This document shows, in pieces, positions 1-5,806 of a stretch of 5,806 nucleotides of DNA. The stretch is from the NCBI GenBank assembly GCA_937871415.1, contig CALMQD010000005.1, positions 1 to 5,806 of the forward strand, given 5' to 3'. Numbering within the stretch: position 1 is the stretch's first letter; every line of letters begins with the position of its first letter. Position numbers and translations under genes: made by a program. The DNA is from an uncultured Phycisphaerales bacterium (GTDB lineage Bacteria > Planctomycetota > Phycisphaerae > Phycisphaerales > UBA1924). Under the pieces are notes generated by a model, which was not told where the DNA came from, searched no databases, and saw nothing but the letters and a program-made list of their open reading frames with translations.

Positions 1-64
1 CCGGCACGCGGGCGACGGCGGGGAGGGGGCGCGGCGGCGCGCGGGGGGGGGGGGGGGGGGGGAA
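1..64. other. Non-coding 3' flank with a 20-base homopolymer (C20 on the coding strand)
   Basis: The plus strand has an unbroken run of 20 G at 43-62, two bases beyond the TGA stop of the large gene. Positions 1-62 contain no T at all and only three A (6, 15, 24). Several G runs (10-12, 20-23, 25-29, 43-62) could form a G-quadruplex on the plus strand. No hairpin followed by a T-run is present in the minus-strand direction, so I see no intrinsic terminator. The tract may be a genuine microsatellite or an artefact at a sequence end; the window alone cannot decide. Confidence 0.75.
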
Positions 65-3000
65 TCAGATCGAGGAGAGGTCGTTCTCGAGGCCCACCGG
101 CGAGCCCAGCGCCGTCCAGCCGCCGTTGAGGAAGCGGTCGTAGTGCGTGAAGAAGGCGACGAACGGCGTCGCGCCGCTGACGCTGATCGAGAACGGCTGC
201 GAGTTGGTCAGGCCGAGGATGATCGGCTGCTGATCGACCGAGACGAACGCGAAGTCGCCGGCGCTGACCGAGATCGTGGTGCTCTGGCTCGGGGCGCTGT
301 TGCGGAAGATGAAGGTGACGGTGATGTCGAGCGTCGAGCTGCCGGGGTTGAAGAAGGTGAGGTCTTCGATGTAGGTGATGCCGGCGCGGCGGGGGTTCAT
401 GAAGGCGTCGCCGAACTGCCACTTCGTCGCCGCGCGGGTCGCGGTCACGGTGCCGTCGCCGTCGCCGTTCTGGTACTGGATGACGCTCATCGTCACGGGG
501 TTGTTGGAGGTGTAGCGCAGGCCCGCGACCTCGCCGTTGGTCAGGCCGAACTGGGCGAGCGACTGCGAGAAGGTGCGTCCGGGCTGGACGACGATCACGC
601 GGGTGAGGTCGGGGATATCGACGCGCGAGTAACTCGCGGTGACGGTGACCGTCGCCGCCTCGGTGCCGGAGTTGAGGATGGCCAGACGTCCCGAGACGCC
701 GCCGCCGGTGGAGACGCTGGAGGTCACGCCCTCGATGGAGCCGCCGTCGGAATCGCCGAGGGTGCCGTCGCCGCCGCCGTTGAGCAGGTTGTAGCTCGAC
801 TGGGCCGCGACGATGGGCTGGTCGCTCTCGACCTTGACGCCGAAGCGCCCGTTCTGCGGGACGCGCCCGTCGTTGTTGATGTTGACGCCCGAGCGGCGGT
901 TGGACTCGATGGACTGGCTGAACGAGGTCGTGAAGCCGTTCTCGTAGTAGAGCGTGATGGTGACGTTCGCCGTCGTCGCCGCGGGGTTGTAGAAGACCAG
1001 GAAGTCGCGGAACTCGGCCGGGTCCTTGGTGAAGTTGGCGAACGTCCACGTGGTGCTGGTGTCGCGGGTGAAGCTCTCACCCACCGAGACGTTGAAGTCG
1101 TAGTGGCTGAAGGTGGCCGAGAGCGGACCGTCGGCCCGCAGTTCGAGCGAGTACGGCGTGTTCGGACGGACCAGCGCGCCCGCGAAGTTCTTGCGGGTCG
1201 TGACGGTGACGCCCGAGCGGCTGTTGGGAGCGACCGAGCCGGTCCAGATCGGCACGTCCGGGTTGGCGCCGGTCTCGTAGCGGGCGTACAGCGAGTACGT
1301 CACCGTGAAGCTGTTGGGGTTCACGATCGGGACGAACTCGTCGATGCGCTTCGAGGCGAAGCCCTCGGGGTAGTAGAGGAAGTAGTTCAGCGGCTGCGTG
1401 TCGAGGCGCACGTCGTACGAGCCCGTGGACGAGCCGACCGGCTCGACCAGGACGAAGTACATCTGGCCCAGGGTGGCGTTGAAGCTCAGCGCGGCGGTTG
1501 AGCCGGGCAGGCCCGCGGCGTTGCTGGCGATGAGCACCTGCGACTGGTTGTAGATCTTCACCTGACCGTCGACCAGGCCGCCCGCGGGGACGGTGATCTG
1601 GACCTGCACGGGGCCCGAGTTGAGGGCGGTGAACTTGAAGAGGTCGGTGTCGCCGATGAAGTTGATGATGCCCGTGCCCTGGCCGTAGCCGGTGCGGGAG
1701 TTGAGCGTGATGACCGTGGCGGAGTTGAACTCGCCGGCGTTGGCGTGGTCGTCGGGCCCGCCGCCGCCGCCGCCACCGCCGCCGCCCGGGATCTGACCCG
1801 ACACGGAGAGCTGGTAGTTGCCGACGGCCTGGGCGCCGGTGGCGCCGGGGGCCTTCTCGACCAGGACGTAGTACGTTTCGCCCGCGGCGCCGGCGGTGAT
1901 GGTCTGCTGCGCCGTGTCGCCGTCGCCGGTGCCGGTCGCGATGACCGAGAACGCGGCGTTGAAGATGCGGATGCGCGGGCTGAGGCTGCTGCCGGTGGTG
2001 GTGACGCGGATGAGCGTCGAACCGCCCGCCAGGGTCGTGAAGCGGAACAGGTCCGTGTCGCCGTCCGGCACCAGGATGCCCGTCTTGGTGCCCACGCCGT
2101 TGACGCTCGAGAGCGTGATCACGTCACGCGGCGAAACGATCATGGCGAACTCGCCGTCGTCCGGGTGGTCGTCGACCGGCTCGGTGACGACCTTGACGGT
2201 GTAGGTGCCGGTGTCGTCGGTCTCGTTGACGCCCGTTGTGCCCGGGAGGACCTGGATGTAGTACTGCTGGTTGAGCGTGATCGACGGGATCGTGACCATC
2301 ACCGAGCCGTTCGTGCCGTCGGTGAGCGCAACGATCTCGACGCCGGTCTGGTCGAAGATGCGGACCGCCGGTGCGAAGAGGCTGTCGGGAGTCGCGATCG
2401 TGACCGTCGCGAGCCCGTTGGCGGGCGCGGTGAAGCGGAACATGTCGTTGTCGATGTTCTTCTCGATGTTCCCGTTGACGGGCGTGTTCATGCCCATCTG
2501 GGTCAGCGAGTCGAACGTGAGGGCGAGCGTCGTCCCCAGCGGGAAGTCGGAGAAGTTCGGGTGGTCGTCGGTCGGGGAGACCTTGACCTGCACCTGGTAG
2601 CGGCCGCGATCGACGTTCAGGTCGAGGCCGGAGACCACGATGTAGTACGTGCGGCCGGGGGTCGTCGAGAACGTCGCGACCGAATCGACGCCGTCGTTCG
2701 GGCCGTCGTTGTTGAACGAAATCTGGAGCAGGACCGGGTTGCCCATCGTCGAGTCGTCGAGGTCGCTGGAGACCTCGTAGACCTGGACGAAGGGGTCGAG
2801 CGTGACGTCGAGCGAGTCGACCTTGACCGACGCCGTCTCGTACGTCTCCGCGGTGTACTTGAAGACGTCCTGATCGTCGGGGTTCTCGATGACGCCGTTG
2901 GCCGTCGCTGTGCCGAAGAACGGCACGAGCAGAAGGGGGGTTGCGCCCGCCCAGTTGCGCTCGGAAGCGTGGTCGTCGATGATGCCCTGGCCGTCGACAG

Positions 3001-5632
3001 TGAGGCGATACGCACCCTCGCTGCCGGCGTCGCCGTTGATGACGATGTAGTACTGGTCGCCCTGCTCCGGGAAGGTGACCAGCTGCGCCGTCTGGCCGGG
3101 GCCGACCGCCGTCTGGGCCACAATCGCGCCGTTGGCGGCGTCGAAGATCTGGATATTCGTTCGGAGCTGGTTGTTCGCGCCCTGCGGGATGACGCGGAAG
3201 ATCGTCTGGCCGCGATTGGGCGCGATGTAGCTGAAGACATCGCGATCGTCGGGGTTCTGGAAGACCCCGGTGATCACGTCGTCGATGATGCCGTTGACCT
3301 GACCGTCGCCGGTGGCGTCGGTGATGAGAACCGGCGTCGCCGAGGCGCTGCCGTTGGAGTGATCGTCGATGCCGTTGAGGCTCGGCGTCATGCCCAGCAC
3401 GAGGTCATAGGCCCCGATCGCGTGGCGCCAGTCCACGAGCGTGGAGACCGCGGCGTCGGGGTTCAGGAACGTGAGCAACTGGCCGGACTCAACCTGGATG
3501 AAGTACGACTGGCCCGCCGTGACCGGGATGATGATGCGGGCGTCGCGGTGACGGAAGGTGCGGTTGTCGGGGTCGAAGTCGATCTGGTCCGGGCCCATCG
3601 GACCGTCGGCCTGGCCGTCAACGAAGTAGGTCGAGAGGAACCCGGCCGAGGCGAGGTTGTCGTTGTTGTAGCCGATCTGCTCGAAGTCGTTGTTGAAGAT
3701 GCGCAGCGCGCTGTCGAGCGGGCTGTTGATCGTCTTCGCACGCGAGAGGCGATCGCTGGTCTGGTTGACGTTGTCGGTGATGATCTCCTGCCAGCCCATG
3801 TTGATGCCGAACGTGGCGATGCGGATCTCGGCATAGCCCGTGGCCGGGGCGCGGAACTTGTACAGGTCCGTGTCGCCCACGCGGTCGATCACCGGCAGGT
3901 CGCTGAGTTCGAGGCGGTCGAATCCGCCGGGGGAGAGGTCGAAGGTCTGCGTGGTGTAGGCCGAGGGGTTGTTGGGATCGGTCGGGTTGCGGAAGCTGTG
4001 GGCGTGACCGTCCGCGTCGATCGTGATCTCGTTGGCGCGAACCGCCCGGTTCGGATCGAGCAGGATCGGCGTCGAGAGCGCCATCGGGTCGGGCGTCGTG
4101 CCGTCGGGCTGCTCGAAGTACGCCCCGATCTCGTTCTGGTACGCGCCGTCACCGTTGTCCATGGCCTCGGGCGGCACGGCGTCGGTGATGACCTCGACCG
4201 TGTAGCGTCCGGTTCCGGCGCCGGTGACCTCGATGTAGTACACCTCGCCGCCCCAGACATTGAAGCTGGGGGCCGCGCCGAGTTCCGTCGGGGGCGAGAT
4301 GTTGATGAAGGCGTCGTCGGGCGCGGTGGGGTCGAAGGCGCCCGCGTTGGGCGTGTCCTGCTGCGTCGAGAGCGTCTGATTCGTGTAGACGACGTTGAGG
4401 TTCGAATCGTAAACCGTCACGACCGCCTGGAAGAAGGCGTCGGCGGTGGGGTTGACGCGGATCGAAACGCGCGACGATGCGCGTTCCATGCGGTCCCAAA
4501 CGCCGGGGATGTTGTCGTTGAAGTCAGCCAGCGCAAACACACCGACCGGCGCAGCCGCGCCGGGGCTGAGGTTCGTCACGCCGCCGCCGAGGGTGTTCCA
4601 GTCGCCGCCGCCGATCTGCGGGAAGTCCCCGTCGAAACGGGCGACGCCGTTGGCCTGGAGCATGTCGCCGTTGAAGTTCGTGACGGTCGTGAACGTGCCG
4701 CCGATGAAGAGTTGCTGTGTGTCGGAGGCGAAGCCCGGCTCGTCGTCCACACGAACAACGATGTCGCGGATCGCGCCGTCCACCGCGGGCAAGAACGAGT
4801 TGGTGGCGCCGCCCAACGAAACTCTGAGGTAGCCCGCCGCATTGGTTCCGCCGCCGATGACCAGGAACTGGTTCATCTGCGGGTTGATGCTCGTGGGCGG
4901 GGTCCACACGTCCATGGCAAAGACCGGACCGGTGCCGCCCGAGGCCGAGACAGTCCACGCGTTGCCGGCGGTTGCCGTGGGATCCCAGAAGTTCAGGAAT
5001 CCGTTGGTGCCGCCCGTGCGCCCACCGACGTAGAGGCGGGGCGCCGGCTGCATGCCGCCGCCCGCGGCCGGCGGTTGATACGCCTGGATCGCGAGCACCT
5101 CGTCGATGCCGGCGATACCGAGCGCGCCGCCGCTGTAACCGGTCGTGCCCAGGCCCTCCCACGCGAGCGTGGCGGGCATGACCGACGGATCGATGATGCC
5201 GAAGCGAGCGATGTTATTGACGTTGTTGACCGCGCCGCCGCCCGTGCCTGCGGTCGTGAACGAGCCGCCGACGTAGAGCCCCAGCGGTTCGTCGGGGGGC
5301 GCCATCTGCATCCCGGCGCCGTCGGGGTCCGGAGCCGCGGGGGGCTCGTAGAACGCCAGAGCCTTGACAACGTTGCCGCCCCCGGAGACACCGCCACCGA
5401 GGGCGTTGCCCAGCAGGCCGCCGTTGCCGTCGCCGGAAATCGCGATGAGATTCCCCAGCCCGCCCAGGCCGCCGACATTGCCGAATGAGCCGCCGACGAT
5501 CAGTTCCTGTCCGGTCACGCCTTGGTCGATCAGTTCGCCCACCGCGAGAGCAAACACCTCGCCGTCAGCGCCGAGAGGCGTCCACTGCCAACGCGGCGAG
5601 CGGGTTGAAGGGCACGAACACACGGAGAGCAA
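65..5632 (-). CDS. Giant modular surface/secreted protein: YVGG repeats, seven PPC-type modules and four C-terminal Ig-like repeats (main frame, N-terminus missing)
   Basis: This open frame of 1855 codons ends in TGA at 65-67. In order it encodes blade-like repeats (residues about 15-370, motifs IVGGSF at 45-50, YVGGSF at 120-125, FIGGTF at 309-314), seven PPC-like beta-sandwich modules (about 384-1414) and four repeats of about 108 residues (1415-1855). PPC domains usually accompany secreted proteins; known roles include chaperone-like, adhesive and substrate-binding ones. No protease triad or other catalytic motif is visible, so a structural or binding role outside the cell is an inference. 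There is no signal peptide because the real N-terminus is outside the window. The formal start is a TTG at 5632, directly after an in-frame TGA at 5638-5636 and without a Shine-Dalgarno sequence. Residues 1-14 look like out-of-frame sequence, and the true protein continues upstream in another frame. No transmembrane segment, LPXTG, PEP-CTERM or dockerin pair is seen at the C-terminus. Being a real coding gene is very secure; its exact function is unknown. Confidence 0.93.
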   Translation of the reverse strand: MLSVCSCPSTRSPRWQWTPLGADGEVFALAVGELIDQGVTGQELIVGGSFGNVGGLGGLGNLIAISGDGNGGLLGNALGGGVSGGGNVVKALAFYEPPAAPDPDGAGMQMAPPDEPLGLYVGGSFTTAGTGGGAVNNVNNIARFGIIDPSVMPATLAWEGLGTTGYSGGALGIAGIDEVLAIQAYQPPAAGGGMQPAPRLYVGGRTGGTNGFLNFWDPTATAGNAWTVSASGGTGPVFAMDVWTPPTSINPQMNQFLVIGGGTNAAGYLRVSLGGATNSFLPAVDGAIRDIVVRVDDEPGFASDTQQLFIGGTFTTVTNFNGDMLQANGVARFDGDFPQIGGGDWNTLGGGVTNLSPGAAAPVGVFALADFNDNIPGVWDRMERASSRVSIRVNPTADAFFQAVVTVYDSNLNVVYTNQTLSTQQDTPNAGAFDPTAPDDAFINISPPTELGAAPSFNVWGGEVYYIEVTGAGTGRYTVEVITDAVPPEAMDNGDGAYQNEIGAYFEQPDGTTPDPMALSTPILLDPNRAVRANEITIDADGHAHSFRNPTDPNNPSAYTTQTFDLSPGGFDRLELSDLPVIDRVGDTDLYKFRAPATGYAEIRIATFGINMGWQEIITDNVNQTSDRLSRAKTINSPLDSALRIFNNDFEQIGYNNDNLASAGFLSTYFVDGQADGPMGPDQIDFDPDNRTFRHRDARIIIPVTAGQSYFIQVESGQLLTFLNPDAAVSTLVDWRHAIGAYDLVLGMTPSLNGIDDHSNGSASATPVLITDATGDGQVNGIIDDVITGVFQNPDDRDVFSYIAPNRGQTIFRVIPQGANNQLRTNIQIFDAANGAIVAQTAVGPGQTAQLVTFPEQGDQYYIVINGDAGSEGAYRLTVDGQGIIDDHASERNWAGATPLLLVPFFGTATANGVIENPDDQDVFKYTAETYETASVKVDSLDVTLDPFVQVYEVSSDLDDSTMGNPVLLQISFNNDGPNDGVDSVATFSTTPGRTYYIVVSGLDLNVDRGRYQVQVKVSPTDDHPNFSDFPLGTTLALTFDSLTQMGMNTPVNGNIEKNIDNDMFRFTAPANGLATVTIATPDSLFAPAVRIFDQTGVEIVALTDGTNGSVMVTIPSITLNQQYYIQVLPGTTGVNETDDTGTYTVKVVTEPVDDHPDDGEFAMIVSPRDVITLSSVNGVGTKTGILVPDGDTDLFRFTTLAGGSTLIRVTTTGSSLSPRIRIFNAAFSVIATGTGDGDTAQQTITAGAAGETYYVLVEKAPGATGAQAVGNYQLSVSGQIPGGGGGGGGGGPDDHANAGEFNSATVITLNSRTGYGQGTGIINFIGDTDLFKFTALNSGPVQVQITVPAGGLVDGQVKIYNQSQVLIASNAAGLPGSTAALSFNATLGQMYFVLVEPVGSSTGSYDVRLDTQPLNYFLYYPEGFASKRIDEFVPIVNPNSFTVTYSLYARYETGANPDVPIWTGSVAPNSRSGVTVTTRKNFAGALVRPNTPYSLELRADGPLSATFSHYDFNVSVGESFTRDTSTTWTFANFTKDPAEFRDFLVFYNPAATTANVTITLYYENGFTTSFSQSIESNRRSGVNINNDGRVPQNGRFGVKVESDQPIVAAQSSYNLLNGGGDGTLGDSDGGSIEGVTSSVSTGGGVSGRLAILNSGTEAATVTVTASYSRVDIPDLTRVIVVQPGRTFSQSLAQFGLTNGEVAGLRYTSNNPVTMSVIQYQNGDGDGTVTATRAATKWQFGDAFMNPRRAGITYIEDLTFFNPGSSTLDITVTFIFRNSAPSQSTTISVSAGDFAFVSVDQQPIILGLTNSQPFSISVSGATPFVAFFTHYDRFLNGGWTALGSPVGLENDLSSI
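68..1390 (-). repeat. Four C-terminal Ig-like/DUF5719-like repeats of about 108 residues
   Basis: Four units share a strand ending in Asn-Pro or Asn-Ser: FVPIVNP (N1438), FLVFYNP (N1549), LAILNS (N1654) and LTFFNP (N1762). Spacing is 111, 105 and 108 residues. Each is followed by an alternating strand (VTYSLYARY, VTITLYYENG, VTVTASYSR, ITVTFIFRN). Units 1 and 2 then have an 'N-[SR]-R-S-G-V' turn (NSRSGVTV, NRRSGVNI). All four close on an aromatic strand (ATFSHYDFN, VAAQSSYNL, MSVIQYQNG, VAFFTHYDRF). The period and alternation suggest beta-sandwich domains of about 108 residues, similar in style to DUF5719-type modules of secreted proteins; that family assignment is tentative. The protein ends 22 residues after the last HYD, without an obvious anchor or sorting signal. 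Confidence 0.7.
1391..3367 (-). repeat. Array of five regular PPC (pre-peptidase C-terminal-like) modules, each opening with Asp-Asp-His
   Basis: Asp-Asp-His recurs at residues 756, 886, 1022, 1154 and 1294, giving unit lengths of 130, 136, 132, 140 and 121. Each unit then has a 'D-x-D-x-F-x-[FY]' strand (DDRDVFSY, DDQDVFKY, DNDMFRF, DTDLFRF, DTDLFKF), a '[IV]-x-[IV]-[FY]' strand (IQIFDAA, VQVYEVS, VRIFDQT, IRIFNAA, VKIYNQS), and a final 'YY[IV]xV ... G.Y.[LV].V' pair (QYYIVING, TYYIVVSG, QYYIQVLPG, TYYVLVEK, MYFVLVEP). This matches the PPC family (PF04151) as I know it. PPC domains are beta-sandwiches in secreted proteases and surface proteins. An array of five or more with no attached enzyme points to a spacer, stalk or binding role. 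Nucleotide unit starts, in coding direction, are 3367, 2977, 2569, 2173 and 1753. Confidence 0.85.
1757..1786 (-). repeat. Ten-glycine linker encoded by a GGC-type triplet tract
   Basis: Ten consecutive glycine codons (residues 1283-1292) sit between proline 1282 and proline 1293, immediately before the Asp-Asp-His of the last PPC module. On the coding strand they are mostly GGC, with one GGT (1777-1775) and one GGG (1759-1757). The tract is a flexible hinge between PPC modules 6 and 7 and is the only such linker in the array. Because it is a triplet microsatellite, its length could vary between strains without breaking the frame. Confidence 0.9.
3368..3925 (-). repeat. PPC-like module 2, enlarged by insertions
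   Basis: The core strands are GDTDLYKFRAP (D587, D589, F593), SALRIFNNDFEQIGYNND, RIIIPVTAGQSYFIQVESG and IGAYDLVL, the same order as in the other PPC modules. About 169 residues separate the first aspartate from the module end, against about 87 in the last module. The additions are a polar stretch after the first strand pair (QEIITDNVNQTSDRLSRA), a D/G-rich loop (VDGQADGPMGPDQIDFDPDN) and an extension before the final strand (NPDAAVSTLVDWRHA). A non-PPC linker of roughly 90 residues, rich in D, N and P, separates it from module 1. The left boundary is approximate. Confidence 0.65.
4187..4483 (-). repeat. PPC-like module 1 (degenerate, N-terminal half replaced)
   Basis: Residues about 384-482 carry the strands typical of the second part of a PPC sandwich: RVSIRVNPTADAF, then VVTVYDSNLNVVYTN, then GGEVYYIEVTGAGTGRYTVEV split over two strands. 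The DDH opening and the 'D-x-D-x-F' strand of the later modules are absent. In their place is NIPGVWDRMERA, which follows directly from the last blade strand VFALADF. It may be a complete but divergent domain whose first strands are shared with the preceding blade. Confidence 0.6.
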
Positions 5633-5804
5633 GATTCACGGGCACCGAGTTGCCCATGTCGTCGAGCATGTTGAAGAGGCCGCCCGCGACGAGGATCGGG
5701 GCTCCCGGGCCCGAATCGTCCGGGTCCCACGAGATCATGGTGTTGATGGTTCCGTCCAGCGCGCCGTCGACCTCGTGCGCGGGTCCGGAGCTGTAGTAGC
5801 GCTC
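4523..5804 (-). repeat. Tandem 'VFALAV ... LYVGGSF' blade-like protein repeats (beta-propeller-like)
   Basis: The encoded repeats have two anchors. One is a V-x-A-L-x-V strand at residues 26, 89, 179, 237, 288 and 365. The other is a hydrophobic h-h-V/I-G-G strand at 44, 119, 200, 257 and 308, with one more (ILVAGG) in the upstream frame. Spacing between second anchors is 75, 81, 57 and 51 residues. Most units are followed by T/N-rich turns such as NNIARFG and ANGVARFDG and by a 'W..LG' strand. This resembles the 'GGSFT ... VARWDG' repeats common in large secreted bacterial proteins (delta-60/DUF5122 or kelch-like), which are predicted to form propellers. The last VFAL strand (365) has no following VGG strand and runs directly into the first PPC-like module. 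Blade number is unknown because the region starts outside the window. The repeat pattern is seen directly; the fold is inferred. Confidence 0.75.
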
Positions 5805-5806
5805 GG
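5565..5806 (-). pseudogene. Upstream continuation of the same gene in a different frame (5' partial, separated by a one-base frameshift)
   Basis: Reading the minus strand from 5804 gives 79 open codons starting ERYYSSGPAH and ending at a TGA at 5567-5565. The product contains APILVAGGLFN (the L codon is at 5693-5691), which matches the LYVGGSF strands of the main frame. The last such strand, IVGGSF with its L codon at 5503-5501, lies 190 bases on. That equals 63.3 codons, within the normal repeat spacing but not an integer. The translation makes sense up to FNPLAA (5594). The main frame makes sense from WQWTPLG (5590), which is the usual 'W..LG.G..G.VFAL' blade pattern. Deleting one T of the pair 5591/5590 fuses the two as NPLAA-WQWTPLG. 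The frame is still open at the right edge, so the start codon and signal peptide lie outside. It may be a true disrupting mutation or a base error; the intact long frame downstream favours a recent event or an error. Confidence 0.8.

Noticed and set aside
1..64. Intrinsic terminator after the large gene.
   Set aside because: The flank is GC-only and repetitive, but it offers no convincing stem-loop and no T-run on the coding strand.
143..1501. Plus-strand open frame of 452 codons.
   Set aside because: It is also the codon-register antisense of the C-terminal repeats, with the same low-complexity acidic/basic composition. It closes where the sense strand uses a TCA serine codon (1501-1499).
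1757..1786. CRISPR or other DNA-level repeat array.
   Set aside because: The triplet run simply encodes ten glycines. No direct repeats with regular unique spacers occur anywhere in the window, and the periodicities found are at the protein level with diverged DNA.
2617..3240. Minus-strand open frame of 207 codons rich in Ser, Arg and Thr, and similar shorter ones (724-1080, 3463-3834, 3889-4260, 4524-5162, 4993-5478).
   Set aside because: They overlap the PPC and repeat coding region in another frame. Their S/R/T/P- or R/H/G-rich composition is the usual shadow of a GC-rich gene.
1745..5488. Plus-strand open frame of 1247 codons.
   Set aside because: It is the exact codon-register antisense of the sense gene. 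Its product is a featureless R/V/D/A/E-rich sequence with no domain, and the sense strand shows clear repeated protein modules throughout.
5630..5632. TTG as the true start of the large gene.
   Set aside because: There is no Shine-Dalgarno sequence upstream and a stop lies immediately before it. The first 14 residues do not fit the repeats, and the neighbouring frame continues the family pattern to the window edge.
5585..5640. Programmed ribosomal frameshift joining the two frames.
   Set aside because: No slippery homopolymer, rare-codon/stop shift site or obvious downstream stem is visible. A one-base indel or base error is the simpler reading.

Overview
The window holds essentially one gene. 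It is a very large, GC-rich open frame on the minus strand, running from the right edge of the window to a TGA stop at 65-67. It encodes a giant modular protein, probably extracellular or on the cell surface. The lineage can only be inferred. High GC, the near absence of TTA, CTA and TCA codons, and the combination of 'YVGGSF'-type repeats with tandem PPC (bacterial pre-peptidase C-terminal, PF04151-like) modules suggest a GC-rich environmental bacterium. Planctomycetota, for example a Phycisphaerae-like group, is my best guess; no phylogenetic marker is present.

Layout in coding direction, from right to left. (1) Positions 5804 to about 5590 encode the continuation of an upstream N-terminal part that lies outside the window, but in a different frame from the rest. 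(2) A one-base frame change near 5590 leads into the main frame. (3) Positions 5590 to about 4523 encode at least five 'VFALAV ... LYVGGSF' repeats, probably beta-propeller-like blades. (4) Positions 4483 to 1391 encode seven PPC-type beta-sandwich modules. Five of these form a regular array in which each unit opens with Asp-Asp-His, and a ten-glycine linker separates the last two. (5) Positions 1390 to 68 encode four C-terminal repeats of about 108 residues built around 'hhFxNP ... HYD' strands, resembling Ig-like or DUF5719-like sandwiches. (6) Two bases after the stop codon, the coding strand enters a run of 20 C, then 42 bases of very GC-rich, low-complexity sequence up to the left edge.

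No catalytic domain, tRNA, rRNA, mobile element, CRISPR array, clear promoter or terminator is visible. The protein is cysteine-free apart from two Cys in the out-of-frame segment before the frame change, and it is very poor in lysine. Both traits fit a secreted, beta-rich surface or adhesion-type scaffold. The most consequential observation for annotation is the frameshift: the apparent TTG start at 5632 is almost certainly not a true start. The gene extends beyond the right edge and is interrupted either by a real one-base indel or by a sequence error.
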